NCBI GenBank assembly: GCA_049433545.1
Contig: JBMTEY010000008.1
Coordinates: 1 to 37,910 of the forward strand
Source: Ga0077527 sp049433545
GTDB taxonomy: Bacteria; Pseudomonadota; Gammaproteobacteria; Burkholderiales; SG8-41
Length of the DNA stretch: 37,910 nt
Direction of reading: 5' to 3'
A model generated the notes under the pieces. The model was not told the DNA's origin. It worked only from the letters and a program-made list of their open reading frames with translations, and did not search any database. Below are positions 8,125 to 15,914 of this stretch, piece after piece. The first letter of the stretch is position 1, and every line of letters starts with the position of its first letter. The translations under genes were made by a program, and so were the position numbers.

Positions 8125-8559
8125 CTACTCCGCCAGTTTCCCTTCACGGACACAACGGGTCTTGATGTAGAGGTAAACATGCCGCGCCGTGCGCACGGCC
8201 ATTTTCTCGGGGACTTTCGGCAACGCGTCCCTGCGCCCCATATTAATACAGTTGCGGTAGTACACAAGTTCCCGGCAATTGTCGCGTATCGCATTCCAGG
8301 TCGGCTCACCCTTGACCAGCACCTTGAAGGTCTCGAGGAAATCCGCATCGGCGCCCGGCGGCGTTTTCTGCCCGCTGGCGGCGACATAGGCCGTGACCAG
8401 CCGCTGAGTAAACCCGATTGCGGCTTCCACGGTTTCAGTGAGCGGCAACGTATCGCCACGCGAGATCGCGGCCTCATGCACACTCAGCGCAGCATCCACC
8501 GCGGCGAACGTCGCGGCGAGGTCGCCTTGCGGCACAGCAGTGTCTAGAATGGCGGTCAT
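8125..8559 (-). CDS. Unknown 144-aa protein leading the MoxR/VWA operon
   Basis: I do not recognise this family. The protein looks all-helical, without a signal peptide or membrane segment. A conserved-looking C-terminal half contains WNAIRDNCRELVYYRNCINM (about 95-114) with two cysteines, followed by basic residues and a third Cys near the end (IKTRCVREG). It is first in the run to the MoxR ATPase (32-bp gap) and is preceded by a good minus-strand promoter at 8594-8622. Its start codon lies only 18 bp from the divergent start of the next gene, and no Shine-Dalgarno is obvious. Operon position suggests a client, adaptor or substrate-specific subunit of the ATPase system; that is inference. 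Confidence 0.65.
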   Translation of the reverse strand: MTAILDTAVPQGDLAATFAAVDAALSVHEAAISRGDTLPLTETVEAAIGFTQRLVTAYVAASGQKTPPGADADFLETFKVLVKGEPTWNAIRDNCRELVYYRNCINMGRRDALPKVPEKMAVRTARHVYLYIKTRCVREGKLAE

Positions 8560-8577
8560 TGAACCGGGAGAAACACT

Positions 8578-8904
8578 ATGTCAGTCAAAATAATAAATAT
8601 GTTAAGAATCAATGGGTTACAATATAACGCCCTGCGCGACCCGCAGGTCTACCGGCGCGTGGCCGGCGAACCTTTCCGCATCCAGGCCATGATCAACGGC
8701 CGCGACACGGTGCGCGTGTCATTGTCCGACGAACAGGGCGCGGTGCTTGCCCAAGGTGAAGTGCAGGCGCCGGGCACATTTTCGCACGAGCTGCGCTTCG
8801 ACAAACCCGGCGTGCGCATCGTGACCCTCACCGCGCAACATGCGGACCACGAGGAGTCGCACAACCTGCGGCTGGATATCATGGCGCATGCCTGGGTCGG
8901 CTGA
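8578..8904 (+). CDS. Unknown 108-aa beta-rich protein divergent from the MoxR operon
   Basis: I do not recognise this protein. After an AT-rich start (residues 1-20), the rest looks like one beta-sandwich domain of alternating strands (TVRVSLSDEQGAVLAQGEV, VRIVTLTAQHADHEESHNL), with several His near the C-terminus. A CGGGAG Shine-Dalgarno precedes the ATG at 8578. However, the first 45 bases are unusually AT-rich and hold a promoter for the opposite strand, so the true start could be internal (for example ATG at 8599). No signal peptide is visible. Its closeness to the MoxR operon hints at a shared role but proves nothing. Confidence 0.5.
   Translation: MSVKIINMLRINGLQYNALRDPQVYRRVAGEPFRIQAMINGRDTVRVSLSDEQGAVLAQGEVQAPGTFSHELRFDKPGVRIVTLTAQHADHEESHNLRLDIMAHAWVG
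8594..8622 (-). promoter_or_regulatory. Sigma70-like promoter for the MoxR/VWA operon
   Basis: On the minus strand, TTGTAA (8617-8622) and TATTTA (8594-8599) are separated by exactly 17 bp in an AT-rich patch. Transcription would start near 8587, about 28 nt before the ATG at 8559. A weak FNR-like half-palindrome (ATGTT-AAGA-ATCAA, 8599-8612, 8 of 10 matches) lies in the spacer; I would not rely on it. Confidence 0.5.
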
Positions 8905-8974
8905 AACCGCGCGGCAATGACGCGCGTACGGCGCCGTCCCCTGCCTGCCACCACCCGAACCTGAAGGACACCCG

Positions 8975-9889
8975 ATGCCACGCGCCACCACTCGCCTCCG
9001 CGCCCTGGTCAAGGCCGGAAAATTCCTCGAACTGCCCGCAGTGCACGACCCACTGACCGCGCGCCTCGCCGAAAGTGTCGGCTTCAAAACCGTCTACAAC
9101 GGCGGCTTCGTCACCGGCGGCAGCACCACCATCAGCGAACCGCTGCTGACCATGAACGAGCAGCTCACCGTCGGCGGCAACATCGCCCATGCCGTGAACA
9201 TCCCGGTGGTGATGGACGCCGGCGCCGGCTGGGGTGAACCGCTGCACACCATGCGCACCGTGCGCGAATGCATACGCGCCGGCATCGCCGGCGTGCACAT
9301 CGAAGACCAGCTGTTCCCGAAGCGCGCGCACTACCACACATATGTCGCGCACAACATTCCCTACGACGAGTTCCGCGACAAGATCCGCATGGCCTGCGAG
9401 CAGCGCGACCGGACCGACAGGGACTTCATCATCATCGCCCGCTCCGACGCCTGCCGCGAACAGGGCTACAAGGAAGCCGTCAAGCGGATGCTGATGTCAC
9501 GCGACCAGGGCGCCGACATGGGCCTGATATTCCCGCGCACGCCGGAAGAAACGAAGCGCGCACCCCGTGACTGCAAGCTGCCGATGATTTACGTGCAGAG
9601 CCGTGGCAACCGCGACGGCCGGCCGCTGTATTCATTCAAACAACTCGAGGACATGGGCTACGCCGGCAGCATCGATGCCATTCTTTCGGTCGGCGTGCAG
9701 TTCCATTTCATGCGCAAGGCGCTGCTCGAATTGCGCAGGACCGGCGACTACACCGGCATCTCGCAGCAGGATTACATCGCCGCGCGCAAGCAGATCGAAA
9801 CCCTGATCGGCCTCGAGGAGTATTACAAAATCGAGGAAGCCACGGTCGAAAAAATGCACAAGAAGGAAAACGCGAAGAAAAAACGCTGA
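8975..9889 (+). CDS. Isocitrate lyase / PEP mutase superfamily protein, atypical active site
   Basis: A 304-aa TIM-barrel protein of the ICL/PEPM superfamily, which includes methylisocitrate lyase, 2,3-dimethylmalate lyase, oxaloacetate decarboxylase and carboxyphosphonoenolpyruvate mutase. The family order is clear: LELPAVHDPLTARLAESVGF at the start, VVMDAGAGWGEP at 78-89, GVHIEDQLFPKR at 106-117, and IIARSDA about 40 residues later. Two usual features are changed. The metal-site pair D-x-D reads D81-A-G83, and the loop normally reading KRCGH reads KRAHYH, so the catalytic Cys of true lyases is absent. A Lys-rich tail follows. A GAAGGA Shine-Dalgarno precedes the ATG. The reaction is unassigned. 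Confidence 0.85.
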   Translation: MPRATTRLRALVKAGKFLELPAVHDPLTARLAESVGFKTVYNGGFVTGGSTTISEPLLTMNEQLTVGGNIAHAVNIPVVMDAGAGWGEPLHTMRTVRECIRAGIAGVHIEDQLFPKRAHYHTYVAHNIPYDEFRDKIRMACEQRDRTDRDFIIIARSDACREQGYKEAVKRMLMSRDQGADMGLIFPRTPEETKRAPRDCKLPMIYVQSRGNRDGRPLYSFKQLEDMGYAGSIDAILSVGVQFHFMRKALLELRRTGDYTGISQQDYIAARKQIETLIGLEEYYKIEEATVEKMHKKENAKKKR

Positions 9890-9929
9890 ACTGTTCGCGC
9901 GTCCGCGCGGGATATTTCAGGAGGAAAAC

Positions 9930-10565
9930 ATGCGCAACCTGATCACCGTATCCGCAATCCTGCTTGCCGGCGCTGCCGGCCTCTGCCAGGCACAGACCTG
10001 GACCTACTACAGCCCGCCTGAACGCGGCTTCCGCGTGCTGATGCCGCAAACGCCGGTGCGCTCCGTTTCGAACGACGGCAAGTGTGTCACCTATCGCGCG
10101 TCTTCCGGCGAGCGGCAACTGGCCGTCATCCGATGCCCGCTGAATCCGGCCCATTCCGACACCAATCGCCGCAACGCCATCATTGATCGCCTCGGCGACG
10201 GCGACCTCAGCGTGAATGATGTCAGCGACGAACTCGCGCTCGCGCCCGGCGACCACATGTTCCGCGTCACCGAACGGCTTTCGGTGCACCGCCACGTCAT
10301 CCATTCCGGCCAAGTCTACGAACTCGTGGTGGAGGTTCCCACCGAAGACGGTCCGCCGCGTCAGCTGGCCACGGATTTCTTCGCCTCCCAGGCCGGCAAT
10401 ACCTTCGCCGCCGCCCCGGCGCTGGCCGCGCGCCTTTCACCCGACAGTTGCAAGACACGTGGCAACGCCTTCGCGCAGCGTTTCTGCGAATACCTGAGCT
10501 GCCTGGTGCCGGCGAACCGCAGCCACGCCGCCTGCGCGGCGCTGCCGCCGCTGCTCAGATTTTGA
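9930..10565 (+). CDS. Secreted protein of unknown function with several cysteines
   Basis: A 211-aa protein starting MRNLITVSAILLAGAAGLCQAQ, a clear signal peptide probably cleaved after AQA. The mature part looks beta-rich (TYYSPPERGFRVLMPQTP) and has six cysteines, two near residues 50-70 and four in the last 45 residues, suggesting periplasmic disulfides. A strong AGGAGG Shine-Dalgarno sits before the ATG. It follows the ICL-fold gene by about 40 bp on the same strand. I do not recognise a family; N-terminal lines like PERGFRVLMP occur in small periplasmic proteins of unknown role. Confidence 0.65.
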   Translation: MRNLITVSAILLAGAAGLCQAQTWTYYSPPERGFRVLMPQTPVRSVSNDGKCVTYRASSGERQLAVIRCPLNPAHSDTNRRNAIIDRLGDGDLSVNDVSDELALAPGDHMFRVTERLSVHRHVIHSGQVYELVVEVPTEDGPPRQLATDFFASQAGNTFAAAPALAARLSPDSCKTRGNAFAQRFCEYLSCLVPANRSHAACAALPPLLRF

Positions 10566-10686
10566 ACTCGCTTGCGCCGCATGGCCGCCCTCCCGGCGGT
10601 GTGCGATGTGGACTTTGACGTGCGCCAGCTCCGGCCCGCAGTTAATGTGGCATGACGTACATTTTCAGCAGGAAAGAGGACACACC

Positions 10687-12069
10687 ATGAACGATGACCG
10701 CCGCGCCGTGGGCGCACCAACCCGCGAACTCGCCGCCTGGATCAGCGGCCTGAAATACGAAGACCTGCCGCAGCGCACCCGCGAAGTGGTGCGCATAGCC
10801 ATCCTCGACACGGTGGGAGTCGGCATCTATGGTTTCGGCACACCCTGGGCGCAGATGCTGCTGCAATGGGCGCGCGCCGGCGGTTCCGGCAAGGGCGATG
10901 CCACGGTGTGGGGCGACAAGACGCCCTCGATGCGGGTCGCCGATGCGGCAATGGTCAACGGCTCGGCGGCGCACGCCTTCGAGCTCGACGATTACCACAA
11001 CGCCAAGCTGCACGCCGGCGCCATCGCCGTGCCAGCGGCGCTGGCAATGGCGGAAAAACTCGGATCCGACGGCCGCGCCATCGTCACCGCGATCGCCGCC
11101 GGTTACGAAACCATGATCCGCTCCAGCCTCGCCTCCAATCCTTCGGCGACGCGGCTGCGCGGCTGGCACATCACCGGCATCTACGGGCCCTTTGCCGCTG
11201 CCGCGACCTGCGCCTCGCTGCTGAAACTGAATCCCGAGCAAACGGCATGGGCGCTGGGCCTCGCAGGCACCCAGGGTGCGGGCACCTGGGCCTTCAATGC
11301 CGACGGCACCATGAGCAAACGTTTCCACGCCGGCAAGGCCGTGCATTCCGGCGTGCTCGCCGCCGAACTCGCGGCGATGGGCTACACCGGACCGACGCAG
11401 ATCTACGAATACGAGGACGGCGGCGTGCTGAAGGCGCATTCCGACGACAGCGACGTCACGCAACTCACCCGCGACCTGGGCCGCGTCTGGCACACCGACA
11501 CCAATTCGATCAAGCCCTACTCCTGCTGCGGCAGCACGCACGCCTACATCGATGCTGCGCTGTCGGTGCGCAAAAAGGTCGGTGCACCCTGGGACCTGAA
11601 GCGCCGAGTCAAGGTCGGCCTGTCGAACGTGGTCGACGTGCAGTGCGGCTTCGCCTACGCACCGGGCAGCGCGCTCAACGCGCAGATGAGCCTGCGCTAC
11701 GTGATCGCCGCGGCGCTCGTCGACGGCCAGGTCCTGCCGCCGCAGTTCACCGCCGAGCGCATGCGCGATCCGTCGCTGGTCGGACTCGCCGAGGCGCTCG
11801 AATGCGAACATGATCCCGAACTCGACAAGCTGTATCCGAAGCACTTTGCCGGCTGGGTCGCTGCGGAAAAAGACGGCCAGTGGGTGCGCCAGGACATCCT
11901 CAATCCCACCGGTTCCATCGACAATCCGGTCGATGCCGCCGGCGTCACCGAAAAAATCCGCGGCATTCTGCCGAAGGCGCCGGTCGACGCCATTGCGAAG
12001 GTCGCGCTCGACATCGAGAACCACGACGTGGGCGAATTGCTGAAGCTCGCTGCGCAAAGCCGAACCTGA
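10687..12069 (+). CDS. MmgE/PrpD family protein (2-methylcitrate-dehydratase-like)
   Basis: A 460-aa protein with the full MmgE/PrpD layout: an N-terminal helical domain beginning TRELAAWISGLKYEDLPQRT, the DDYHNAKLHAGAIAVPAALA segment (about residues 100-120), and KPYSCCGSTHAYIDAAL near 277-293, equivalent to the family's K-P-Y-x-x-C motif. PrpD-type enzymes dehydrate 2-methylcitrate, and relatives act on other tricarboxylates, aconitates or itaconates. The start at 10687 was chosen over 10606 because of the AGGAAAGAGGA upstream and the family's usual N-terminus. It is followed 15 bp later by the ketopantoate-reductase-like gene. The exact substrate cannot be read. Confidence 0.9.
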   Translation: MNDDRRAVGAPTRELAAWISGLKYEDLPQRTREVVRIAILDTVGVGIYGFGTPWAQMLLQWARAGGSGKGDATVWGDKTPSMRVADAAMVNGSAAHAFELDDYHNAKLHAGAIAVPAALAMAEKLGSDGRAIVTAIAAGYETMIRSSLASNPSATRLRGWHITGIYGPFAAAATCASLLKLNPEQTAWALGLAGTQGAGTWAFNADGTMSKRFHAGKAVHSGVLAAELAAMGYTGPTQIYEYEDGGVLKAHSDDSDVTQLTRDLGRVWHTDTNSIKPYSCCGSTHAYIDAALSVRKKVGAPWDLKRRVKVGLSNVVDVQCGFAYAPGSALNAQMSLRYVIAAALVDGQVLPPQFTAERMRDPSLVGLAEALECEHDPELDKLYPKHFAGWVAAEKDGQWVRQDILNPTGSIDNPVDAAGVTEKIRGILPKAPVDAIAKVALDIENHDVGELLKLAAQSRT

Positions 12070-12084
12070 GAGAACCGTCACGTC

Positions 12085-13125
12085 ATGAATCGCAAAATTG
12101 CCGTACTCGGGGTCGGCGCCATCGGCAGCAGCATCGGCGCCGACCTGACACAGGCCGGACTCGACGTCACGCTGATCGACCAGTGGCCGGCGCACGTCAA
12201 GGCGATGAAAACCAACGGTCTCAAGGTGCAATTCAGGGACAGCCAGTTCCAGGTGCCGGTAAAAGCCCTCAACCTGTGCGACCTGGCGGCGGCCGGAGAC
12301 CTCGCCTTCGACCTGGTGTTCCTCGCCGCCAAGTCCAACGACCACCGCTGGTTGGCGGAATTCATCAAGCCGCGGCTCAAGGCCGACGGCGTGCTGGTCG
12401 GCGCGCAGAACGGCATGAACGATGATTCCATCGCCGAAATCCTCGGCCGCGAGCGCGTGATCGGCTGCGTGGTCGAGCTGCAGGCGGAACTGTTCACGCC
12501 GGGACAGATCCAGCGCAATACCACGCGCAAGGGCTCGTGGTTCACTGTCGGCGAACTCGACGGCAGGCTCACTCCGCGTGTCAAGGAAGTCGCTGCGACG
12601 CTGGGCAAGGTCGGCCGCTGCGACGTCACCAACAACATCTACGGCGCAAAGTGGACCAAGCTGATCGCCAACACCATGACCATGGGGCCGTTCAGCCTGC
12701 TCGGGCTGCGCAACAACGAGGCCGCCGCGCTGCCCGGCATGTTCGACATCTCGGTGAAGCTCGGCCGCGAATCGCTGGCGGTGGGCGGCGCGCTCGGCTA
12801 CCGCACCGAACCGATCTTCGGACTGCGTGCAGACGAATTCGCCGGCTCCAGCGACGAGAACCTGGTGACCACAATGAAAACGCTGCTGTCGCATGTCGGC
12901 GGCGGGCGCACCGCGCCCATCCACGACCACCTCAAGGGCCGCGAGAGCGAAATCGGCTTCATCAGCGGCGTGGTGTCATGCAAGGGGCGCGAACTTGGCA
13001 TCGCCACGCCCGCGAACGACGCCGTGGTGGCGATCGACCGCCGCATCAACGCCGGCGAACTGGAAATGAACGCTTCCAATTACGCGCTGCTGCAGGCGCA
13101 GATCGCCGCGGCTGCCGCCGCCTGA
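12085..13125 (+). CDS. Ketopantoate reductase-like (ApbA/PanE family) dehydrogenase
   Basis: A 346-aa protein starting with a Rossmann fold (KIAVLGVGAIGSSIGADL, residues 4-21). The C-terminal ApbA domain shows NNIYGAKWTKLIANTM near residues 182-197, which contains the family's catalytic Lys. The segment that usually reads SMLQD reads APIHDH, so the substrate is probably not ketopantoate. Canonical PanE proteins are about 290-310 aa, so this is a longer paralogue-type member. It sits 15 bp downstream of the PrpD-like gene and likely shares its mRNA, suggesting a catabolic 2-oxoacid or 2-hydroxyacid step rather than pantothenate synthesis. Confidence 0.85.
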   Translation: MNRKIAVLGVGAIGSSIGADLTQAGLDVTLIDQWPAHVKAMKTNGLKVQFRDSQFQVPVKALNLCDLAAAGDLAFDLVFLAAKSNDHRWLAEFIKPRLKADGVLVGAQNGMNDDSIAEILGRERVIGCVVELQAELFTPGQIQRNTTRKGSWFTVGELDGRLTPRVKEVAATLGKVGRCDVTNNIYGAKWTKLIANTMTMGPFSLLGLRNNEAAALPGMFDISVKLGRESLAVGGALGYRTEPIFGLRADEFAGSSDENLVTTMKTLLSHVGGGRTAPIHDHLKGRESEIGFISGVVSCKGRELGIATPANDAVVAIDRRINAGELEMNASNYALLQAQIAAAAAA

Positions 13126-13142
13126 GGCGGCGACGGACGCGC

Positions 13143-13148
13143 TACAAT
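13143..13148 (+). promoter_or_regulatory. TACAAT -10 candidate before the cupin gene
   Basis: TACAAT in the 116-bp gap after the reductase gene. No good -35 is visible. A short GC hairpin (CCGGC/GCCGG) followed by TTTT lies in the leader at about 13180-13200. Confidence 0.3.
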
Positions 13149-13241
13149 TGCGCGGCTGCAAGCAGTGCAAGGCACGGACCGGCCGCGCGCCGGCATTTTC
13201 TGTCATACCGCAATCCCGCTTTCACGGAGAACAACGAGATC

Positions 13242-13691
13242 ATGAAATTCCGCAGAGTCGTCACCGGCGTAAACAAGGAAGGCAAATCCTGCATCAAATG
13301 GGACAGTGAGATCACCCCGATACCGATGCGCCCCGGCTTCGGCAACATCCCCATGTGGGCCACCAAGAAACTGCCCGCCGAAATGACCGAGGAAGACCCC
13401 AATACCTGGGAGCTCGGCACCAGCCTCGCCGGCGGCAGCGTGTTCCGCCTTGCCAAATACGAACCCGGCGTCGCCAAGCGCTGGCATGTCACCGACTCCG
13501 TCGATTACGCGATCTGCCTCGCGGGTGAACTGTGGATGCAGCTCGACAACGGCGAGGAAGTGCACCTGACGCCGGGCACCGTGATCATCCAGCGTGCGAC
13601 CAACCACAACTGGGAAAACCGCGGCAAGGAACCCTGCATCATGGCCTACGTGCTGCTCGCCACCGAGGGCGCAAAAACCACCGGCTGGTAA
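13242..13691 (+). CDS. Single-domain cupin protein
   Basis: A 149-aa protein started at MKFRRVVTGVNKEGKSC. The C-terminal half carries the cupin fold: RWHVTDSVDYAICLAGELWM (about residues 83-102), then DNGEEVHLTPGTVIIQRATN and NHNWENRG. This pattern (His-Thr-Asp-x-Val-Asp-Tyr, then a second motif Thr-Asn-His-x-Trp) is common in cupins next to catabolic dehydratase and lyase genes. Their activity is mostly unknown, although some act as metal-dependent isomerases or dioxygenase relatives. The frame stays open upstream to 12537, but that part overlaps the reductase gene and is not used. Confidence 0.82.
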   Translation: MKFRRVVTGVNKEGKSCIKWDSEITPIPMRPGFGNIPMWATKKLPAEMTEEDPNTWELGTSLAGGSVFRLAKYEPGVAKRWHVTDSVDYAICLAGELWMQLDNGEEVHLTPGTVIIQRATNHNWENRGKEPCIMAYVLLATEGAKTTGW

Positions 13692-13754
13692 ATCCGGCGT
13701 GCCGGCGGGGTGCTCACCGCCGGACCGTCCGACACCCGCAACCGGGGAAAACCG

Positions 13755-14165
13755 ATGGCCTACATAGACGAATCGCTGTCCACCGGTGAGGAAGTCTCCG
13801 CGCGGTTCCAGCTGCACTGGGTCACACGCATCCCGCTGGCGATCTGGCTCCTCTTGGCCATCCCCTCGCTCGGCATCACCCTGGCACTGGCGCTCTACGA
13901 ATACCTGCGGGTGCGCAACATCGAGCAGGGCGTCACCAACAAACGCGTGATCTACAAGTCCGGCATCATCGGCCGCAAGTCCGAGGAAATGAAAATCGGC
14001 TCCATCGAAACGGTGGAGATCGACCAGGGGATCTTCGGCCGCATCCTCGGCTACGGTACCGTCAAAATCACCGGACGCGGCATCAGCGACGTGCTGTTCC
14101 GCGCCGTCAGCGATCCGATGGCGGTCAAGCGGCAGATCGAAAACGTCAGCCATCCGGCTGCCTGA
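13755..14165 (+). CDS. PH-domain (bPH2/YdbS-like) membrane protein
   Basis: A 136-aa protein. A hydrophobic double-helix region (IPLAIWLLLAIPSLGITLAL, about residues 27-48) anchors it in the membrane. The C-terminal bacterial PH domain shows VTNKRVIYKSGIIGRKSEEM then IGSIETVEIDQGIFGRILGY and a KITGRG turn. The start at 13755 has GGGGAAA upstream; a longer frame to 13710 lacks a ribosome site. Function of this family is unclear. It sits 27 bp before the DoxX gene. Confidence 0.82.
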   Translation: MAYIDESLSTGEEVSARFQLHWVTRIPLAIWLLLAIPSLGITLALALYEYLRVRNIEQGVTNKRVIYKSGIIGRKSEEMKIGSIETVEIDQGIFGRILGYGTVKITGRGISDVLFRAVSDPMAVKRQIENVSHPAA

Positions 14166-14191
14166 ACAACGTAAGCGAAGGAAACATCCCC

Positions 14192-14575
14192 ATGAATGAC
14201 GACATCGGCAAACTGGTCCTGCGGCTGACGCTGGGCATCCTGATGCTGCTGCACGGCATCGCCAAGCTGCGTTACGGCGTCAGCGGCATCGAGGGCATGG
14301 TCGTGAGCCACGGCCTGCCGGGATTTTTGGCCTACGGCGTATTCATCGGCGAGGTCATCGCGCCGCTGCTGGTGATTGCCGGTTTCTACGCCCGCATCGG
14401 CGGCCTGATCATGGCCTTCAACATGGTGGTCGCGGTCGCGCTGGCCCACCCCTCGCAGCTGTTCGAGCTCGGCAAGAGCGGCGGCTGGGCGCTGGAACTG
14501 CAGGGTTTCTTCCTGCTGACCGCGATCGTGGTGACGCTGATCGGGCCGGGCAAGTTCTCGATCAACCGCAACTAG
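14192..14575 (+). CDS. DoxX-family membrane protein
   Basis: A 127-aa protein with four hydrophobic helices and the DoxX signature: LVLRLTLGILMLLHGIAKL at the N-terminus, GEVIAPLLVIAGFYARIGG in the middle, and ELQGFFLLTAIVVTLIGPGK at the C-terminus. DoxX proteins are small membrane proteins linked in some species to thiosulfate oxidation or oxidative-stress complexes; here only the family can be assigned. GAAGGAAA precedes the ATG. It ends 9 bp from the convergent Bug receptor gene, with no clear terminator between them. Confidence 0.87.
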   Translation: MNDDIGKLVLRLTLGILMLLHGIAKLRYGVSGIEGMVVSHGLPGFLAYGVFIGEVIAPLLVIAGFYARIGGLIMAFNMVVAVALAHPSQLFELGKSGGWALELQGFFLLTAIVVTLIGPGKFSINRN

Positions 14576-14584
14576 AACAGACCA

Positions 14585-15559
14585 TTAGTTCTGCAGCGGC
14601 TTGATTCTCGCCGCCCTGATCACCGCGGCCCACTTTGCGATTTCCGCGCGTACGCGGTCATCGAGCTCACCCGGGGTCGACGGCGAAACCTCGGCGCCCT
14701 GCGCGAGGAACCGCTCGCGCAGCGGACGTTCGGTGAGCATCGCCGTGGTCTCCGCGTTGAGCTTGTTGATCACCAGGCCCGGCGTGCGCGCCGGGGCGAA
14801 CAGCGCGAACCACGCCACCGCTTCGTAACCGGACATGCCCGCCTCGTGCATGGTCGGAATCTGCGGCGCCGCAGTCGCGCGTTTCGCGGCGGTGACCGCC
14901 AGCGCGCGCACCCGGCCCCGCTTCATGTTCGGCAGCGCCGTGGGCAGGCTGCCGAACATCACCGAAATCTGCCCGCCGACCAGTTCGTAGAGCGCCGGGC
15001 CGCCGCCCTTGTACGGCACGTGCGTCAGGAACAGCCCGGCGCGCTGGCTGAACAGCACCGCGGCCAGGTGCGCAGCGGTGCCGATGCCGGAACTGCCGTA
15101 GTCCAGCTCGTGCGGGCGTCGTTTGGCGAACGTCACCAGCTCCTGCACCGATTTAACCGGCAACGAGGGGTGCACGATCAACACGCTGGGCACCGTGGCC
15201 ACCATCCCCACCGGAGCAAAATCGCGCAGCGTGTCATAGGGCAGCCGCGTCCACAGCGAGGGATTGGTGACATGCGAGGTGTATGCCATCAGCAGCGTGT
15301 ATCCATCGGGCGCTGCCCTGGCGACGATTTCGGAACCGATCATGCCGCCTGCGCCGGGCCGGTTGTCGACGATGACCTGATGCTGCCAGGCCTCGGCATA
15401 ACCCGCCGACAGCGTGCGTGCAAAAACATCGGTGGCGCCGCCGGCGCTGATCGGCACGACGATGCGCACCGTACGGCTGGGATAGTTCTGCGCGCCGGCC
15501 TCCGCCGCCAGCAAACACGCCGATGCCAGTGCAACGCGCAACAATGCCGTGATGTTCAT
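14585..15559 (-). CDS. Bug-family tripartite tricarboxylate transporter receptor
   Basis: A 324-aa periplasmic solute-binding protein. Started at MNITALLRVALASACLLAAEAGAQ, it has a signal peptide cleaved near AGAQ, then YPSRTVRIVVPISAGGATDVFARTL, GGMIGSEIVARAAPDGYTLL and VPYKGGGPALYELVGGQI, all typical Bug/TctC features. Bug proteins capture organic acids and usually work with TctAB-like permeases, but no permease genes are nearby. This is common in Burkholderiales, where such receptors are numerous and may act as sensors. The frame continues upstream to 15595, but that part lacks a signal-peptide start. A TACAAT on the minus strand lies 8 nt before the ATG, so the leader may be very short. 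Confidence 0.93.
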   Translation of the reverse strand: MNITALLRVALASACLLAAEAGAQNYPSRTVRIVVPISAGGATDVFARTLSAGYAEAWQHQVIVDNRPGAGGMIGSEIVARAAPDGYTLLMAYTSHVTNPSLWTRLPYDTLRDFAPVGMVATVPSVLIVHPSLPVKSVQELVTFAKRRPHELDYGSSGIGTAAHLAAVLFSQRAGLFLTHVPYKGGGPALYELVGGQISVMFGSLPTALPNMKRGRVRALAVTAAKRATAAPQIPTMHEAGMSGYEAVAWFALFAPARTPGLVINKLNAETTAMLTERPLRERFLAQGAEVSPSTPGELDDRVRAEIAKWAAVIRAARIKPLQN

Positions 15560-15567
15560 CGTGCGCC

Positions 15568-15603
15568 ATTGTAAACGCCTGCCGCCGACGGTCACGCTAC
15601 AAT
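15568..15603. promoter_or_regulatory. Divergent TACAAT -10 elements between Bug receptor and 82-aa gene
   Basis: TACAAT on the minus strand (15568-15573) faces the Bug gene, and TACAAT on the plus strand (15598-15603) faces the gene at 15631. A GTGACC at 15590-15595 (minus strand) could be a weak -35 for the former, 16 bp away; no good -35 is seen for the latter. Confidence 0.35.
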
Positions 15604-15630
15604 TGCCGCTCCTTTTATTCCGTCACCGCC

Positions 15631-15879
15631 ATGAACACACCACGCCTTTTTGACGACGAACTGCACGACGCAACGCAACAACTGTGCGACGAAACCATAG
15701 AAGCCATGCAGCTCGCCAAGGTCAGTCCCGACCTCGACGACCTCGCGGCGACGCTGGCCGTCGCGCTGCTGAAAATCGGCATGGCCGCGGGACTGGTCGA
15801 ACAGCGGCATCCGGGATTCGCCAAGGACATGGAAGACAAACGCCAGCGCGTGATCGCTGCGCTGATGCAGAAGCATTGA
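15631..15879 (+). CDS. Small helical protein of unknown function
   Basis: An 82-aa, highly charged, probably all-helical cytoplasmic protein (DDELHDATQQLCDETIEAM, then DDLAATLAVALLKIGMAAGL). No signal peptide or known domain is seen. A TACAAT -10 lies about 30 bp upstream. It is convergent with the secreted protein at 15915, separated by a 35-bp gap holding a weak GGCTTTAAAAGCC palindrome. Confidence 0.5.
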   Translation: MNTPRLFDDELHDATQQLCDETIEAMQLAKVSPDLDDLAATLAVALLKIGMAAGLVEQRHPGFAKDMEDKRQRVIAALMQKH

Positions 15880-15914
15880 TGCCGGCTTTAAAAGCCTTTA
15901 AAAACAACAAGCTG

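Noticed and set aside
9890..9929. GCGCG hairpin after the ICL-fold gene as a terminator
   Set aside because: Short, with no T-tract, and a gene with a strong ribosome site follows directly on the same strand.
10642..12930. 762-codon open frame on the minus strand
   Set aside because: Antisense to the PrpD-like and reductase genes; composition is typical of a reverse-strand shadow.
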